Shown here: positions 46,125 to 57,959 of the stretch, one piece after another | Numbering within the stretch: the stretch's first letter is position 1 | How the letters are laid out: the number at the start of each line of letters is the position of its first letter | Assembly: GCA_946800325.1 (NCBI GenBank) | Contig: OX326957.1 | Coordinates: 434,001 to 498,000 of the forward strand | Origin: Luzula sylvatica | Lineage: Eukaryota; Streptophyta; Magnoliopsida; Poales; Juncaceae | Direction: 5' to 3' | DNA length: 64,000 bases | Program-made: the position numbers and the translations under genes | Notes under the pieces: generated by a model | The model's input: the letters and a program-made list of their open reading frames with translations, nothing else | What the model was told of the DNA's origin: nothing | Database searches by the model: none

Positions 46125-47466
46125 GCCCTATAACAAAGGACTGCGTCGCCAACATGGATTTTATAACATTCAGAAGAGGCGAGAGGAACGGAGCGTATCC
46201 TAATGTCTTTTTTCACATTTACCCATTCATTCTCTTCGTCTCCAGAATTTTCAAATTTCACTTTCACTTCCTAAAAACATTTCAAAACTTTTAGAGGACA
46301 ATCAAAATCCAAGTAATAATAGTTATAAATACTAAGGAAAAATGGTTGTACCACTTCACCCCTCTTTGTTATTCTGTCTCCAACAAACATGCAGACATCA
46401 TACCTGCATCAGCAAACAATTGTAACAATATTTTCATTAATGCATATGTATGTACCCTTGAAGATCAATCAGAAATAGTGAAAAATTGTCAAAATTTCCT
46501 CTATTTTTACATTTTTATTAGAATTACGTACCATGCAGAATCCCTAAGAGATCTTGCCTCGAATTCTAGTTCATGCGAGTCAGGAATTATCGCCTTTTCA
46601 TCTAATATAACATGACTTGTTCAAATTATAATGCTAAGCAGGGGCGGATCTAGGGGGTGGCGAGCGGGAGGCCCGGCCCCCCCTATGAAATCGGGAACCA
46701 ATATATTAGCGATAAAATGAGGTGATTTTATTTTTTTGGAAAGTGATAAATATGAAAAATTTGTAAGTATTTCACAAAGATTAGTATAGTCTAGTGGTAA
46801 AGTTGTTGTTTGGGAGATTGGAGGTCTTGAGTTCAAGACCCTCAAGACACATATTTTGATTTATTTTTTATTTCGGCCCCCCCTATAAAATCCGGCCCCC
46901 CCTATATATGGATCCTGGATCCGCCCCTGATGCTAAGTATATGAAATTGAAATAGCTACTCCGTTTCGTAAATGATTTTCTTTTTTTATAAACAAACGGT
47001 ACCTAAGACCATGTGAGAAGAAGACGCGTCTGTATCTGGTACATTACTTTGCTTTGAGGAAAGGGGTAAATTTGTTATTTCAGTCGCATTGTTTCTCGGT
47101 TTGAGAGGAGAGTTCACCTGGTTTACTTGAATATTATCATTTCCAACACGGTCAGAAGAATCGCTGTAAAAAGAAAATATAATCGTGAAGTTATTTCATT
47201 CATTCATTCGTTTGATGGATTTTAAAATGCAAAAGATAAATGAAAAGTAACAAGGGTTTACTTGATTTCTTTGCTTATTCGTTGACAAAAGTTTCCATCC
47301 AATATTTCAGATTCTTTCTCCAAAATCGACTTATCCATGTGCTCAATCTGTATACATAATCAAGCACAAAATTTCTAATTTGTAAAAACAGAGTATGATT
47401 TCAAAGGTTGAAGTTCACCTCGAAAGCAGATAAGCAGGGATTCTGGCATCGCCTGGTTTTCCCCAT
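45744..47466 (-). CDS. SAWADEE-domain protein, SHH1/SHH2-like
   Basis: SHH1 reads H3K9 methylation and K4-unmethylated H3 and recruits Pol IV in RNA-directed DNA methylation. Exons: 47466-47419, 47347-47262, 47163-47003, 46601-46532, 46403-46352, 46270-46127, 46042-45923, 45821-45744; they join in phase to 252 aa (SHH1 is about 258). Residues ~17-60 resemble a homeodomain start (SILEKESEILDGNFCQRI...NIQVNQV), but the WFxNR part of helix 3 is missing. The SAWADEE domain runs from SHELEFEARS through SAWYDVCMF, DEENEWVNVKKDIRIRSVPL, GDAVLCY, to KAHDMRDCSCQFLVRYDHD; the Cys/His/Cys/Cys zinc ligands appear present. Odd points: intron 6 needs a GC donor (46126-46125) next to a (CT)n tract, and the last exon contains a tandem duplication that supplies the stop. 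Expression is unproven. Confidence 0.82.
46068..46120. repeat. (GA)n microsatellite in SAWADEE intron 6
   Basis: About 26 GA units ((CT)n on the coding strand), starting 7-8 bp inside the intron after the presumed GC donor. Length variation here could affect splicing. Confidence 0.92.
46639..46929. mobile_element. hAT MITE with internal tRNA-like promoter
   Basis: Inverted ends CAGGGGCGGATCTAG and CAGGGGCGGATCCAG with a perfect 8-bp duplication ATGCTAAG (46631-46638 and 46930-46937). 291 bp, no transposase. Inside, plus strand, lie a box A-like TAGTCTAGTGG (46787-46797) and a box B-like AGTTCAAGACC (46830-46840), spaced as in a tRNA. It lies in intron 3 of the SAWADEE gene. Confidence 0.93.
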
Positions 47467-47868
47467 TTCTGCCGCAAGCTTCAACCAATCGGAGGAGGGA
47501 AGAGAGGAAAAAAAATGCTTGATTAGACGTTAAATGGATGTTAATAGGAAAAGGAAAATTATGTCTTGCGTCTATTTTCCGTGACGCTACTATTCCCAAT
47601 TAATTCATCATTAACAAAATTAATTAACAATTAATTTATAGTTATTAAAAATTTAATACATAATTAAGATCGTTATAGATTAAAGATTAATTAAAAATAT
47701 TCAATTATTAATAAATATAGATTAATCCTTAATTTAAAGAGATAATTAGAAATTAATTGTCTTGGAATTTGTATCATGATTTTGTGGGGAAAATGAGAGA
47801 ACATGATAGAAGGGTTCATAGGAAAAATATACTTGTCCTCTTTTAAACCAATTTTTTTTTTGTTTTGA
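47467..47868. other. 5' flank of the SAWADEE gene
   Basis: Promoter side of the minus-strand gene: CT-rich leader near 47490-47510, then AT-rich DNA with no other feature. Confidence 0.4.
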
Positions 47869-47876
47869 CATATAAC

Positions 47877-48342
47877 TTATGTTGTGCGAATACTTCAAAA
47901 ATCAAGCCGTATCGGATATCGATATTTGTCGGATACTCGTCGGATACGTAATCGGATACTCCCCGTGACGTATCCGAATATTTTATTTCAAAATAATAGC
48001 AGATACTTATCGGATACTTTCGGATACTTCTAACGTATACAAAAATGTGTGTGAAAATAAAAATAAAAATTTGAAATCGAAGTAAATGAGTAATACATAT
48101 AAATAAATAACTAAATAAAATAAACATTTACTTAATAAGAAGTTATTCTGTAAAAACAAACTTGTAAAAACAAATATTTAAGATATTTTATGTCCAATAT
48201 ATACTATATAAAAATATAAAATATATAAATTATAATTAATAAAAGAATAAAATATCATATATAATGGACGTATCGTATCCTATGTATTTTTGAAAACCGT
48301 CGTATCGGATACGATATCCGTATCTGTATCCGTACAACATAG
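47877..48342. mobile_element. hAT-type MITE, 8-bp TSD
   Basis: Ends TTATGTTGTGCGAATAC and (minus) CTATGTTGTACGGATAC are inverted and flanked by an 8-bp duplication CATATAAC (47869-47876 and 48343-48350). GTATCGGATA and GGATAC motifs crowd both subterminal regions. 466 bp, no coding capacity. End sequence is related to the 15.1-kb hAT MITE (xxxTGTTGT). Confidence 0.85.
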
Positions 48343-48350
48343 CATATAAC

Positions 48351-49079
48351 CTTCTCAAAAGCCCGATTTGCAAAAATAGCTTTGATTTTTTACCATTTGT
48401 AAAAGTAGCACTTTCGTCAGGATGAATGGGGAAATCGTTAAATTCAAAAAGTTAATTAAGTCATTTTCGTCGGGCCATCTGGCGAAAGAGGGGAGACATA
48501 TTTTTATAATTTTTTCATCATAAAATAGTAAAAACAAAAAAAAAATGTCGCTGGCGAAACTACCTGTTTACAATATTTTTTGTAAGATTTTAGGAATTTA
48601 TTCGTAAATCTGTCATAACTTTTTACTGGTATGTCCAAATTGAATTATGTTTTTTTGTTAGATTCTTTATTGTGTGTGGATTGTTTGTATGAAATTTGAT
48701 TGCTTTATCTTGAATTTATAATTTATAATTTTCTATTAATTATGAGTTTATTTGTAAAATCAGCATTACATGTTTTTTGTGATGTTTAAAAATCTAAAAC
48801 ATTTATTTCCGCATTATTTATCTGTTTTTGTATCTTTTTCATGTTAGGAGATTTGTCTTTTGAATTAGGAAAAAAAATATAAAAATATATTTGGATAATT
48901 AGCTTAAATTGTTATCAAAATTCCTTCCTTTTGTGCCATGTTTTGTAAGTTATATTTAACTGTTTTCTATATGTTTTAAAATCACCAAAAAATATTCTTT
49001 TTAATATTGAGTGTGTCTAGTTTGTGCAAAATCTTATCTCACTTAATTTCATTTATTTGTCTATCTATGTCGGAGTTGC
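48351..49079. other. Intergenic, nothing recognised
   Basis: AT-rich DNA with no convincing frame or element ends. Confidence 0.35.
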
Positions 49080-50105
49080 GGTAGTAATTGTCGGCATTCG
49101 ATTCCCAATTTATCTTCTTACTAAGGTCAAAGTCAGTGTCGGAGTTCCTATCGACTTTGTTGCTCGTAGCTTGGGAATCTAAGGCTTTAGCAAATATTTA
49201 CACACCCGACTTTGGTATCGCGACGGTTGGCTTCTTTCCTTTCCTTTGATACATGATAGAAAAGCTTATCAAAGTTAGGGATATAATGTCGAGCCCAGGT
49301 AGTTCTGAACCTTTATATGGGGATGGCACTACTTGACAGTCGCGCATAGGGCCGCTGAGCATTGTCATCTCAAACACAATTCAAAAAAAGAAATGCTGTC
49401 AAAAAAGGCATTCTCCTTCACTTCGAATCTCCGATCATATACAACTATTGCTCCTCAATGCAGCCTGCATCAATCAGTACTCACCAAGCCACGCACGAGG
49501 ATCATTAGAAAGACAAGGTGAAGAGAGAGATGGCTGCACTTTAAGACCGCCTTTTTATTTTATTCAACTTGGGCTGGCTTACTCTATTGAAAGACGAAAT
49601 GGCCTAGCAAATAGGAATGCCGCGTGTGATAGGTTCAATCTCATACTGCATCATATGTTTTGCGAAAAAGCCCGTAATAATAACACCGTCAAATCGAGAA
49701 AAGTTATGGATTTGGACCGTCTCAAACTCTTTCTCAATAGTATGGATCTTTATGGAATTTTAACGCACGTAACCTGCTGAGACGGGGGGATTTTTACATT
49801 TCACAAAAAGCTTTCCAAGGATGGGCCGGCCTGAGGAGCTAGTAGCACTTGTGAGACGCAAGCCTTGACTTCTCTTCTATGGTGGAGTCGTTTGCTAGTC
49901 CCAGATGGAATCCAAGAAACTAACGATGAAAGGCAACGGGGAGGGAAGATCCGAGGAGCGAGAGCTTACTATGAACATACTTGGCTTGGAGCTATTGAAA
50001 AGAAAGAATCAAACAGAAGGAACTCTCAAGTGTTGGAAAAACAACGGTGATAAGAGATAAAGTTAGTGAAACGTTGATGGCTATACGCCGAAGATGAAGA
50101 CACCC
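49080..50105. other. Compositionally distinct block, possibly organellar (NUMT)
   Basis: About 1 kb of balanced composition, with few long A/T runs, between AT-rich flanks. Segments such as GGGCTGGCTTACTCTATTGA and GCATAGGGCCGCTGAGCATT read like plant mitochondrial intergenic DNA, but I recognise no mitochondrial gene. Short frames at 49333-49521, 49448-49780 and 49865-50050 have no motifs. Alternative: an unrecognised transposon fragment. Confidence 0.35.
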
Positions 50106-50130
50106 AATTATAAGAAACTGTTTGTGGCCA

Positions 50131-50238
50131 ATGGTCTCATAGCCTAGATGGTTGAGTGCTCAGCACAATAAACCCTCATGTTGTAGAGGTTGTGAATTCG
50201 AATCCCGGCGGCATCAATATAAAAAAAAAAACATATAA
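50131..50238 (+). mobile_element. Short tRNA-derived SINE-like element
   Basis: Box A TAGCCTAGATGG (50140-50151) and box B AATTCGAATCC (50195-50205) lie at tRNA-like spacing; a poly(A) tract at 50221-50231 follows. A 6-bp TGGCCA (50125-50130, 50239-50244) could be a short target duplication. At ~108 bp it could also be a tRNA pseudogene retrocopy. It cannot fold as a normal tRNA: no CCA-side acceptor match was seen. Confidence 0.62.
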
Positions 50239-50244
50239 TGGCCA

Positions 50245-51046
50245 CGATTCTTGTTTTATGATTCTCTTCAATAAAAAATAAGAATATTGTCTTATATATT
50301 CTCCCAAAATTCTCTCTTTCGTTTCACTTCTTTGATCTAATATATTCGAAGTTTCGACACATTGTCAAACCTCCTCCTTCAAAAAAAAAAAAAAAAAAAA
50401 AAAATTTGTTTGTTAAACTAACATGCAAATTTCTTCTCCCCGAATAAAAAAAAAATGAATCTGTCAATGGGATGAATAAACAAGCCCATCTCGATATGCT
50501 TCAAACAAGCCCTCTTCTACTAGCAAGTCGATTGCCTCGGGCATATGGGATCGAGCATCGTCATTTTCAAGTTCAGAATAGAGCTTAATAAGGATTATAT
50601 TCATGGGAGTAAGGAGTAAAACAAACAGAAAGATAAATAAGCCGTCTTTTTCTATGAAATAGTGTCTAAACCAAACTGCGTGTCGCGATTCTGAATATTG
50701 TTTCCAGAATTTAACAAAAAAACTTGATAATTTATGTATTAATCAAGAAAAGGAAATTCCAATTTGGACATATTTGGTTGAAATTTTAAAAGAAAATCAT
50801 AAATTTTCAAAATAAACAATACAACCCCTTCATATCGTGATGTATCAATTTCCCAACAAGGGAATTTTATTATGAGAAAAATAATGTACATCAAATTCAT
50901 GTTTCAGAGCAAAAAAAAGAACCACCCAAGCTCCAAACTCCCGAAATGCTTGATAGCACACCTTCAAATAATTACACATGCTTTACATTGGAAGAATTTT
51001 TAACAATACCATGTTTATTTTCCTTTTTTTTTGTTGGTGAAACTCC

Positions 51047-51077
<31 letters not shown>

Positions 51078-51148
51078 TGGAAAATCAGAGACTGAACAAA
51101 GTTGGCATCTGAATACCCGTGTAACAAACTCACAATATTTCTTTGTAT
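50245..51148. other. Intergenic with poly(A) tracts
   Basis: No gene. Long A runs at 50381-50404 and 51044-51074 may be retroposon tails, but no body was recognised. The right end holds the 3' UTR of the minus-strand DUF1336 gene. Confidence 0.4.
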
Positions 51149-53289
51149 TTATTCATCGTCTACGACAACGAGTGTAGGGATTTGTCCGCGGTCAACAAAA
51201 TCAATCTTGTTTAGCCTCGCGCAACATAATACATGCTCCGGCAATTCCTCCTGTTTTTGTGCCTGAATTCAAAACCAAATTACCAACAAATAAAAGAAGA
51301 TTCTTATTAATATAATATTATTATAAGAAAAAAATACCTGGATCGTGAGGCCAAAATTGATTATTCCATTTTTTAGTCTGTCACGAAACGCTTCAAGACC
51401 TTTCCTTGAAATGTAGCTGAAACGATGCACATCAACGTCTATCTCTAAGTAATTCGGACCCTGCATAAATTAAAATATTATCATTTAACTTATAGATATC
51501 AAAAGAAGAAAATATTACGAAATTAAAAAAGAAAAAAATTGTGCAGTACCGAATAGAAATTGTGTTGAGGCCTAGAAAGAAAAGGTTTTTCATTATAAGC
51601 TTGAACGAGTTTTTTTTCGGTCCCGCTCAGATTCAAATCCTCTGGGTTCGCTAGACCTGCCATAATTTTCAATCTTTCTCTATACGGAACCGTCGAATCC
51701 ATTGGAAATCCTTTCACCTTTTCTATTTCATCATTCAAAAATCTCTGCAAAATCAAATTCACAACACAAATATGAGAATTTGACACGTCGACGCAAAATT
51801 GAGAATTCAACAAACCTTAATACTGTCTTGGAATTGAGGAGATATTTCTTCATCGAAATTGTCAGAAATTTTGAAATACATGACGAGATTGATTCCTTCG
51901 CCGTCACTTTCTCCAAGAAACATCGGAGCAGGATATGTTGGCATCTGAAAAATCAAATCATTAATTTTCGTGTGAATTTTAATTAATATTTGAAAAATAA
52001 GAAAAGAGTGTACCTGAATATTTACAATAAGGAGAGAAGGAACTTTATGGTGGGGTTTCACTTGAGGTAACTCGATATATTGCGCCACGTGTTGAATTTT
52101 GCGCGCGCTCAAAAACAAATCCACACCGAACGGTATGTACGGCGTGCATCTCGGAGCTGCCAATTTCTTCTTGTCCCTGAAGAAGCTTTCACCGCGGAGT
52201 TTGAAAGAAGAAGGATCTAGAAAAGACCAACACCCCTGTACCATTTTATCTGTTGGCGAGCACGGTACCGATAATCCTGCTCTTGGAAGATATAAATATC
52301 TTTTCGAAGAACCTGTTAGTTCGTATTGTAAGTAAGTAAGCTAACTTACGAATTTTCAATAATGTAGGGGCATTTTAGCAAACTTACAAATTTCGGTAGT
52401 TTGGTCGCCTTCAAAGGATTTGCGCTTGAAAGAAAGTCTGATAACAGCCGATTTTCTCCTCTGCGGAGTTTTCGGGCTGGCACAATGTAACGGTAAAATC
52501 TTATTACTCGAATTCCCGAAACGAGGAGTACAACTTGGGGTCCCGCATCTGAACGAGGAGCTTTCTTGCTTCTCAAGTTTGCCCTCTTTTGAGGATTTGA
52601 GATTTCCAAGATGTCTCGACTTTGTAGATATTTCTGCCGTTTCCTCGATTCTGATTGGTTGAGGGTTTATGTACTGTTCCAACCTCTGTACCAAGCTCGA
52701 CGCGTCCTCGTATTGCAATATATGGTTTCCTACTTGACTTGCTGTAATTGGCGTCATGTCTGCAAAAACGAGGGCAAATTTTACAAAATGAATTTAATTA
52801 GGGTGTTTCATGTAAAATTGCACAAACCTCCATTAACGCTGCTGTAATCATCGTCAGAATCGGAACCGAGTATGCTGACAGAATCAAACCATGCTTCCTC
52901 CTCGCAAATTACTGAGAAAAAAATTAAATTTACGATTCAAACCAAAAAATAATTTGAAATTTCGGTACCGTTTCCATTTTCAGAGTCGAGTTCACTGTGG
53001 TGCCATTGCAATTCAGTGAGATGCAAGGTCAAATTGGAGCCGTCAGATCTATCCACGAAACGGATCACAGGGGATGCGGATACCGAATTGGATATTTTTC
53101 CTCTGTGTCTCCTGTACCGCAAAAAGTATTTCTTTGCTCTGTGCGTACCTGTTATGCCCATTAATAAAATTGAGAGGAGAAACAAAAAATAATTTGAATT
53201 AAATAGAAGAAATATTTCTTACGTCGCCTTTTGGCCGGTAACGGAGATGATGATGATGATGCTCGTGGTGACGATAAGCATGCACCCAT
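51149..53289 (-). CDS. DUF1336 / EDR2-like C-terminal domain protein
   Basis: A 520-aa protein from nine GT-AG exons: 53289-53223, 53148-52969, 52911-52828, 52759-52388, 52312-52014, 51944-51816, 51744-51550, 51460-51338, 51262-51149. The start MGACLSSPR suggests myristoylation and palmitoylation. After a basic stretch ([17 protein letters not shown]) come the family landmarks [59 protein letters not shown] (DUF1336 start, residue ~245), [73 protein letters not shown] and a C-terminus ending VVVDDE. Arabidopsis relatives include At1g59650 (CW14) and At3g29180. The domain is the C-terminal part of EDR2 without its PH and START domains; its biochemical function is not established. Intact. Confidence 0.94.
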
Positions 53290-54796
53290 TATGATAATGG
53301 GTGTTTTGAGATTTTATGGATTTTCAGGGGGTGATGTAGAAATGTTGCCGATTCGTTAACCTGCATGTATGCTTCACATTAGCAAGAATAAAATCAAATC
53401 AACAGAAGTATGCAAAAGAACCGAATTTTGAAGGATGGAAATAAAAATTTTGTTATAATTTGTAAATTAGAAAGACAGACAAGTGGGGCTCTACTCTCTA
53501 TACGAGCTTTCCACAACTCAAAAACAGCTTATGAAATCTAGTCTAAATTATAAAAATTAAGCAATGACAGAGAGAGAGAATAATAGGTATTATATTCTGG
53601 ATAGACTGTGAATTGGTCATAAAACAAAAACAATTTTTCATTTTGCACCTTGTATTTTTCTATGAGAACTTTCTCAAATACCATCAAAATGTGGGTACTG
53701 GAAGAGACTTTTCCAAGGATTAATTAATTTGTTCTGTAATTTTAAATTTTAAAATCAAGTTTTTTGCAAATGTTTCTTCAGAAAAACGTCATGGGCAAAT
53801 GTATTTTTTTGAAATTGCTTGTTGCTCAAACTTTGATGTAAAGAATAAAGAGATTATTGACTCGAGAACTGCTAAGCGCGTAAGAAGGGGAGAAGAACAC
53901 AGAACACTATACCAATTCTAAATATTCAAATTGGAATATCAAATTAATAAAACGTACAAGGATTAAAATAATAGATGAATGCTAAAGAAGCGGATCTTGG
54001 CCTAACTATCAAATAGTGATTATTCAACCCGGTCTACAATTACCAAAATAGTAGATAAAAATTGAACAAATAAAGAAAATCCAAGAAAAAAATCAAAACG
54101 AAAAACGATTTGATACTAAAACAATATAGTATAAACAGGGGATCAATTAAAATTTCAATATTAAAAACAGTTACGGATGCCCTTGAAAAGAGAAGAACAG
54201 ACGAAACTTACTAATTTTATTCTTATGCCTAAAAAAGCAAAATAGAATAAAACAAAATTAAGATCAACTCACAGTAGAAACTTGAGTAAAGATCACGTCT
54301 TTAAGGAATCCTTCTATCTTAGCGTCGAATCAAACTTTGTTCCTTCTCCAATGGCGATAGAAGTAGAACTCCACCGAGAAAAACAGAGTCGAAAATATCA
54401 AATCGCAAAACAGAATACTGAATTTATACGTGCGTGTGTGCGTGAGAGAGAAAGAGAGAGAAAGAGAAAGAGAGGGAGTGGGGAAGTGGAAATGGCAATG
54501 GAAGGGTCACTTTCTCGCAGATCACGCGGAAGGAGGTTTGGGATTTTCAGTGGAGATAAATAAATAATAATTAAATAAATAGAGATTGATGGATCGCTTC
54601 ATCGCAAACTGCCCGTTTTACTTTACTTTACTTTACTTTACTTTTACCCTTTTCCACATATACCCTTCAGAATAATATATTTATTTTTATTACCCGCCCT
54701 TTTGGCTTGCAGAATATTATATTTTTATTACACGCCCTTTGGCTTGCAGAATATGTATTTTGATTTTTGAGTCAATTATTATGATGATTTATTTTT
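53290..54796. other. 5' flank of DUF1336 gene, no other gene seen
   Basis: Promoter side of the minus-strand gene. A GA-rich tract at 54443-54478 and a (TTTAC)n run at 54616-54646 are the only notable sequences. The plus-strand frame at 54282-54563 spans the purine tract and looks spurious. Confidence 0.4.
54616..54646. repeat. (TTTAC)n microsatellite
   Basis: Five to six tandem TTTAC units. Confidence 0.85.
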
Positions 54797-55094
54797 GGGA
54801 AATTTACAAATAACTTCCTAATTTTTCTTGAATTTACAAAAAAACTTCTAACTTTTGAGAAACTCCGAAGAATGCCCTACATACAATTTTTTTAATACAA
54901 AAATATGTTTATTAAATTTAATGATGAAAAATAGAGGGTTATTTTGGTCAAAAAAATTGTAATACCATGAAATATTTATATAGGGAGATAATTGAAAAGA
55001 TAACTTTGTATGTAAGGATTTTTTGGAGTTTCTCAAAAGTTAGGAGGTTTTTTGTAAATTCAAGAAAAATTAGGGGGTTATTTGTAAATTTCCC
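54797..55094. mobile_element. Foldback MITE with 9-bp TSD
   Basis: Arms of about 90 bp: left GGGAAATTTACAAATAACTT and right (minus) GGGAAATTTACAAATAACCC continue in parallel through TTTTTCTTGAATTTACAAA and TAACTTTTGAGAAACTCC. Perfect 9-bp duplication TTTATTTTT (54788-54796, 55095-55103), fitting Mutator-like MITEs. 298 bp; could form a long hairpin RNA. Confidence 0.93.
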
Positions 55095-55103
55095 TTTATT
55101 TTT

Positions 55104-56884
55104 TATGAAAAGTATGCTTTATCAATGATTGAAATTTTTTTTATTTTGTTTTGGGTTGCTTCTTAAACAATTGTGTTCACGATGGAGATGGACTAGAATA
55201 CAAACAAATGAACAACTCCACCGTACTATACTATATCACTTTTTAATTAATTAAGATTAAGATTAGTGTACTTTGAAATTTCCTAATTGGTTATGCTTTC
55301 AGAAAGAGGATAGGACAAAATATCATCATCGTGTTAATTTCTCTTACGGTGCAAATTCATTTTTGTACTTGATTAATGTATGGTATTAATTGCTTTAAAC
55401 TGTTTTATTTCTCTCGGTGAGAATTCAGTGTTGGTAATTAATGTATGGTACTTACAGGGCAGAGTCAACTCGAAATCTCAGCTAGTGGAGTTAACTCAGT
55501 AGAGTTTCAGTTATGCGTGTTCTTTGTCATCCACACAGTACCCCGGGATTGATTAAGAAAGAGTGCCGATCGGGAGGAGAAATGTTTGTTAGAGGTCCAC
55601 TTCCATAATGTTTTGTCCGGTATTATGATATTTTGGTGTTGATATGTCCAGAACCGGTTTTGTACCCTACTAATTGTGGCAATTAGCACAGACTCCCGAT
55701 TTTAAAAGGTCCGAATTTATTTAGTATGCAGTGTAGTGTAAATAATGATGTCAAAAAAATCTCATTAATATTAAAAAAAATGATATTCAAGTGATAATTG
55801 CTAGTTACGTAATAATGTTGACTATATTTTATATTAGTTTTGTATTTGAGAATTTACGATCAAATTAATATAATATTAATATTTAATTAGTCTAATTAAT
55901 TTTTCTGTCAAGTTCTCCAAAAATTTCGGACTGGCCCTGCATATTGTAAATTGGCAATAAATTTTTTTTTGGTATTTCTTTTAGGTCGGTTGTATTTGTT
56001 ATTTCGTGAATTTATGGAAGAGGTCTAGATGTAGATTATTTGCGTCATTGTCTATTACTCGTCGATTTACAGTTCTTTGATAGTTTTCGGTTCTTCTCTC
56101 TTATAGTGGAATAATGAAAGATAGTACAAGAAATCATTTTATTTCACCGAACAAGATTGGAAGAAAATGAAATATAGTAGTTTAATTCTATTTCATGGGG
56201 AAGGTCGAAGAGTGGAAGAAGATAGAATAAATTTTTTTCTCTCTTTCTCTTTCTTATCATTCCCAATAAAAAATATTAATTTAACTTTTACTTCCACTCT
56301 TCCACTATTTAATCTCTCGAATATTCTTAAAATAAAATAAAATTAACTTTCTGTCGCTCCTTCACTCTTTCGTTGTTCCATGTGTTGCCGAACGAATACT
56401 TAATTACTTACTTTTGTGATAATTAATTTATAGTTTATGTGAAGTTGGTGGAGCGAATGCGATTAGGTTTTTGGTCCCTTTTACTCACTCACTAATCATT
56501 TGGTGAACTCCAACGATGTGACCTTTGTCGACTGGGCTAAATAATCATCATTCACACATAAAATCAAAGAATAATTTCATTACAATTTTATAGGCACAGC
56601 AGCACAATGCTTCATTTTATGTCTTTTTTTTTTTCTGCAACTCTTTCTTCTTTAATACTACAATAAAGTATGAAATACCTAATAATTGCTCCTGTTGGAA
56701 GGAGAAGTGACAGAAAAAACTTATTTGTTTTATCAATATTAATCTTGTTAATGGAAATTATAATTTATACGGTACCACCTAATGATGATTTGTGGAACAA
56801 TTAATTTAATAAAAAAGTTCAGACACTGACCTTCTTATTTATTTTCCTCCCCCAATACCAAATGCATGCAATAAAAAAATGATA
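55104..56884. other. Intergenic, nothing recognised
   Basis: AT-rich, no coding frame with motifs. The stretch 56100-56400 has GGAAGAGTGGAAG and CTTCCACTCTTCCAC motifs facing each other, perhaps a decayed foldback element. Confidence 0.35.
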
Positions 56885-57806
56885 AAAAGTGTACTTTACC
56901 CCCTCACAATTTTTATTGCATTTGAGTCTTACTTGCACCTTCTCAAGTTGCAAGTTACAAATATTTAATCTAATTTTTATTATATATTTTTTTGTAAAGA
57001 GAATATATATATTTGTTAAAAATTATATTGATAGTTATCTCCACAATGATAATAACATCAAACATACTTTTTTTGCAAAACAAAAAAAAGGAAGCAATAA
57101 AAATATTGGGTGAAATTTACATTAAACCAACAATGTATGACCATACATAACACAAAAATAAAAAAAAACTGCTTGCTCAAGATAATTGAAAATATATACA
57201 TATAGAAATCTACTCTGGAAATACATTATAAATTTTTGTCGTCTTAAATCAAGAAAAAAAAAGATATTATTTTTCTTTACTATTTAAGCATCAATGAATT
57301 TGATTTATATTTTAAGAAATAATTATTCTTTTCGACATTAATAGAAATATATTGTTTGATTTAATATTAACCTCATATGGCTTTTATTGGCTTACTTGTT
57401 GAAATAAGTAAAATAATAGTATATGATAAAGTCATACTTAATTTCATGAAAGAACATATTGGGTTTGTTATGAAATAATTACCGGTAGAAAACAAAATTT
57501 ATCAATGTTTAGAAAGTAATAAATCTCATATTATAAAAAATAATATTTTTTTCTTGGCATGACACAGAAAATAGTAACGTATTTTTAAAACTAGATCTCT
57601 AATTCTATATACTTTTCAATTATTTTATTGAGCCAACAATTATTTCATATTTTTGCAATATATTTAATATATATTATTGGTTAATGTAAACTTCATCTAA
57701 TATTTTTATCGCCATCATATACTTTTTGTAATAATTAACTAAATAAAAGGTGTACGTGTAATGCTTATTTCAATAAAAAAAATGCAAGGGGTAAAATGCA
57801 TTTTCT
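56885..57806. mobile_element. Candidate terminal-inverted-repeat element
   Basis: Left AAAGTGTACTTTACCCCCTC and right (minus) AAATGCATTTTACCCCTTGC are imperfect inverted repeats continuing into TTTTTATTG. Between them is AT-rich non-coding DNA. No target duplication was resolved. Confidence 0.5.
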
Positions 57807-57959
57807 CTTGTATTGGAAGAAGAGATTCCCATTTATTTGCCTTCGAAATTTGGGAAAAAATAAATAAATAAACTCAATGACGTATCAACTTTGTATTGGA
57901 TTGGATTGTATTTGTAATTGTTCCATAATCTATTTAGTGGTACCAATGTACCATGCCAC

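Noticed and set aside
45929..46294. Plus-strand 121-aa frame with an Arg-Glu run
   Set aside because: It is the GA microsatellite read antisense to the SAWADEE gene.
42127..50205. tRNA genes at 42.1, 46.8 and 50.2 kb
   Set aside because: Box A and box B motifs are present, but there is no acceptor stem or clover-leaf. The first and third are SINE-like and the second lies inside a hAT element.
54282..54563. Plus-strand 93-aa frame with an Arg/Glu/Lys-rich middle
   Set aside because: Spans a GA-rich microsatellite-like tract upstream of the DUF1336 gene; no domain or splice support.
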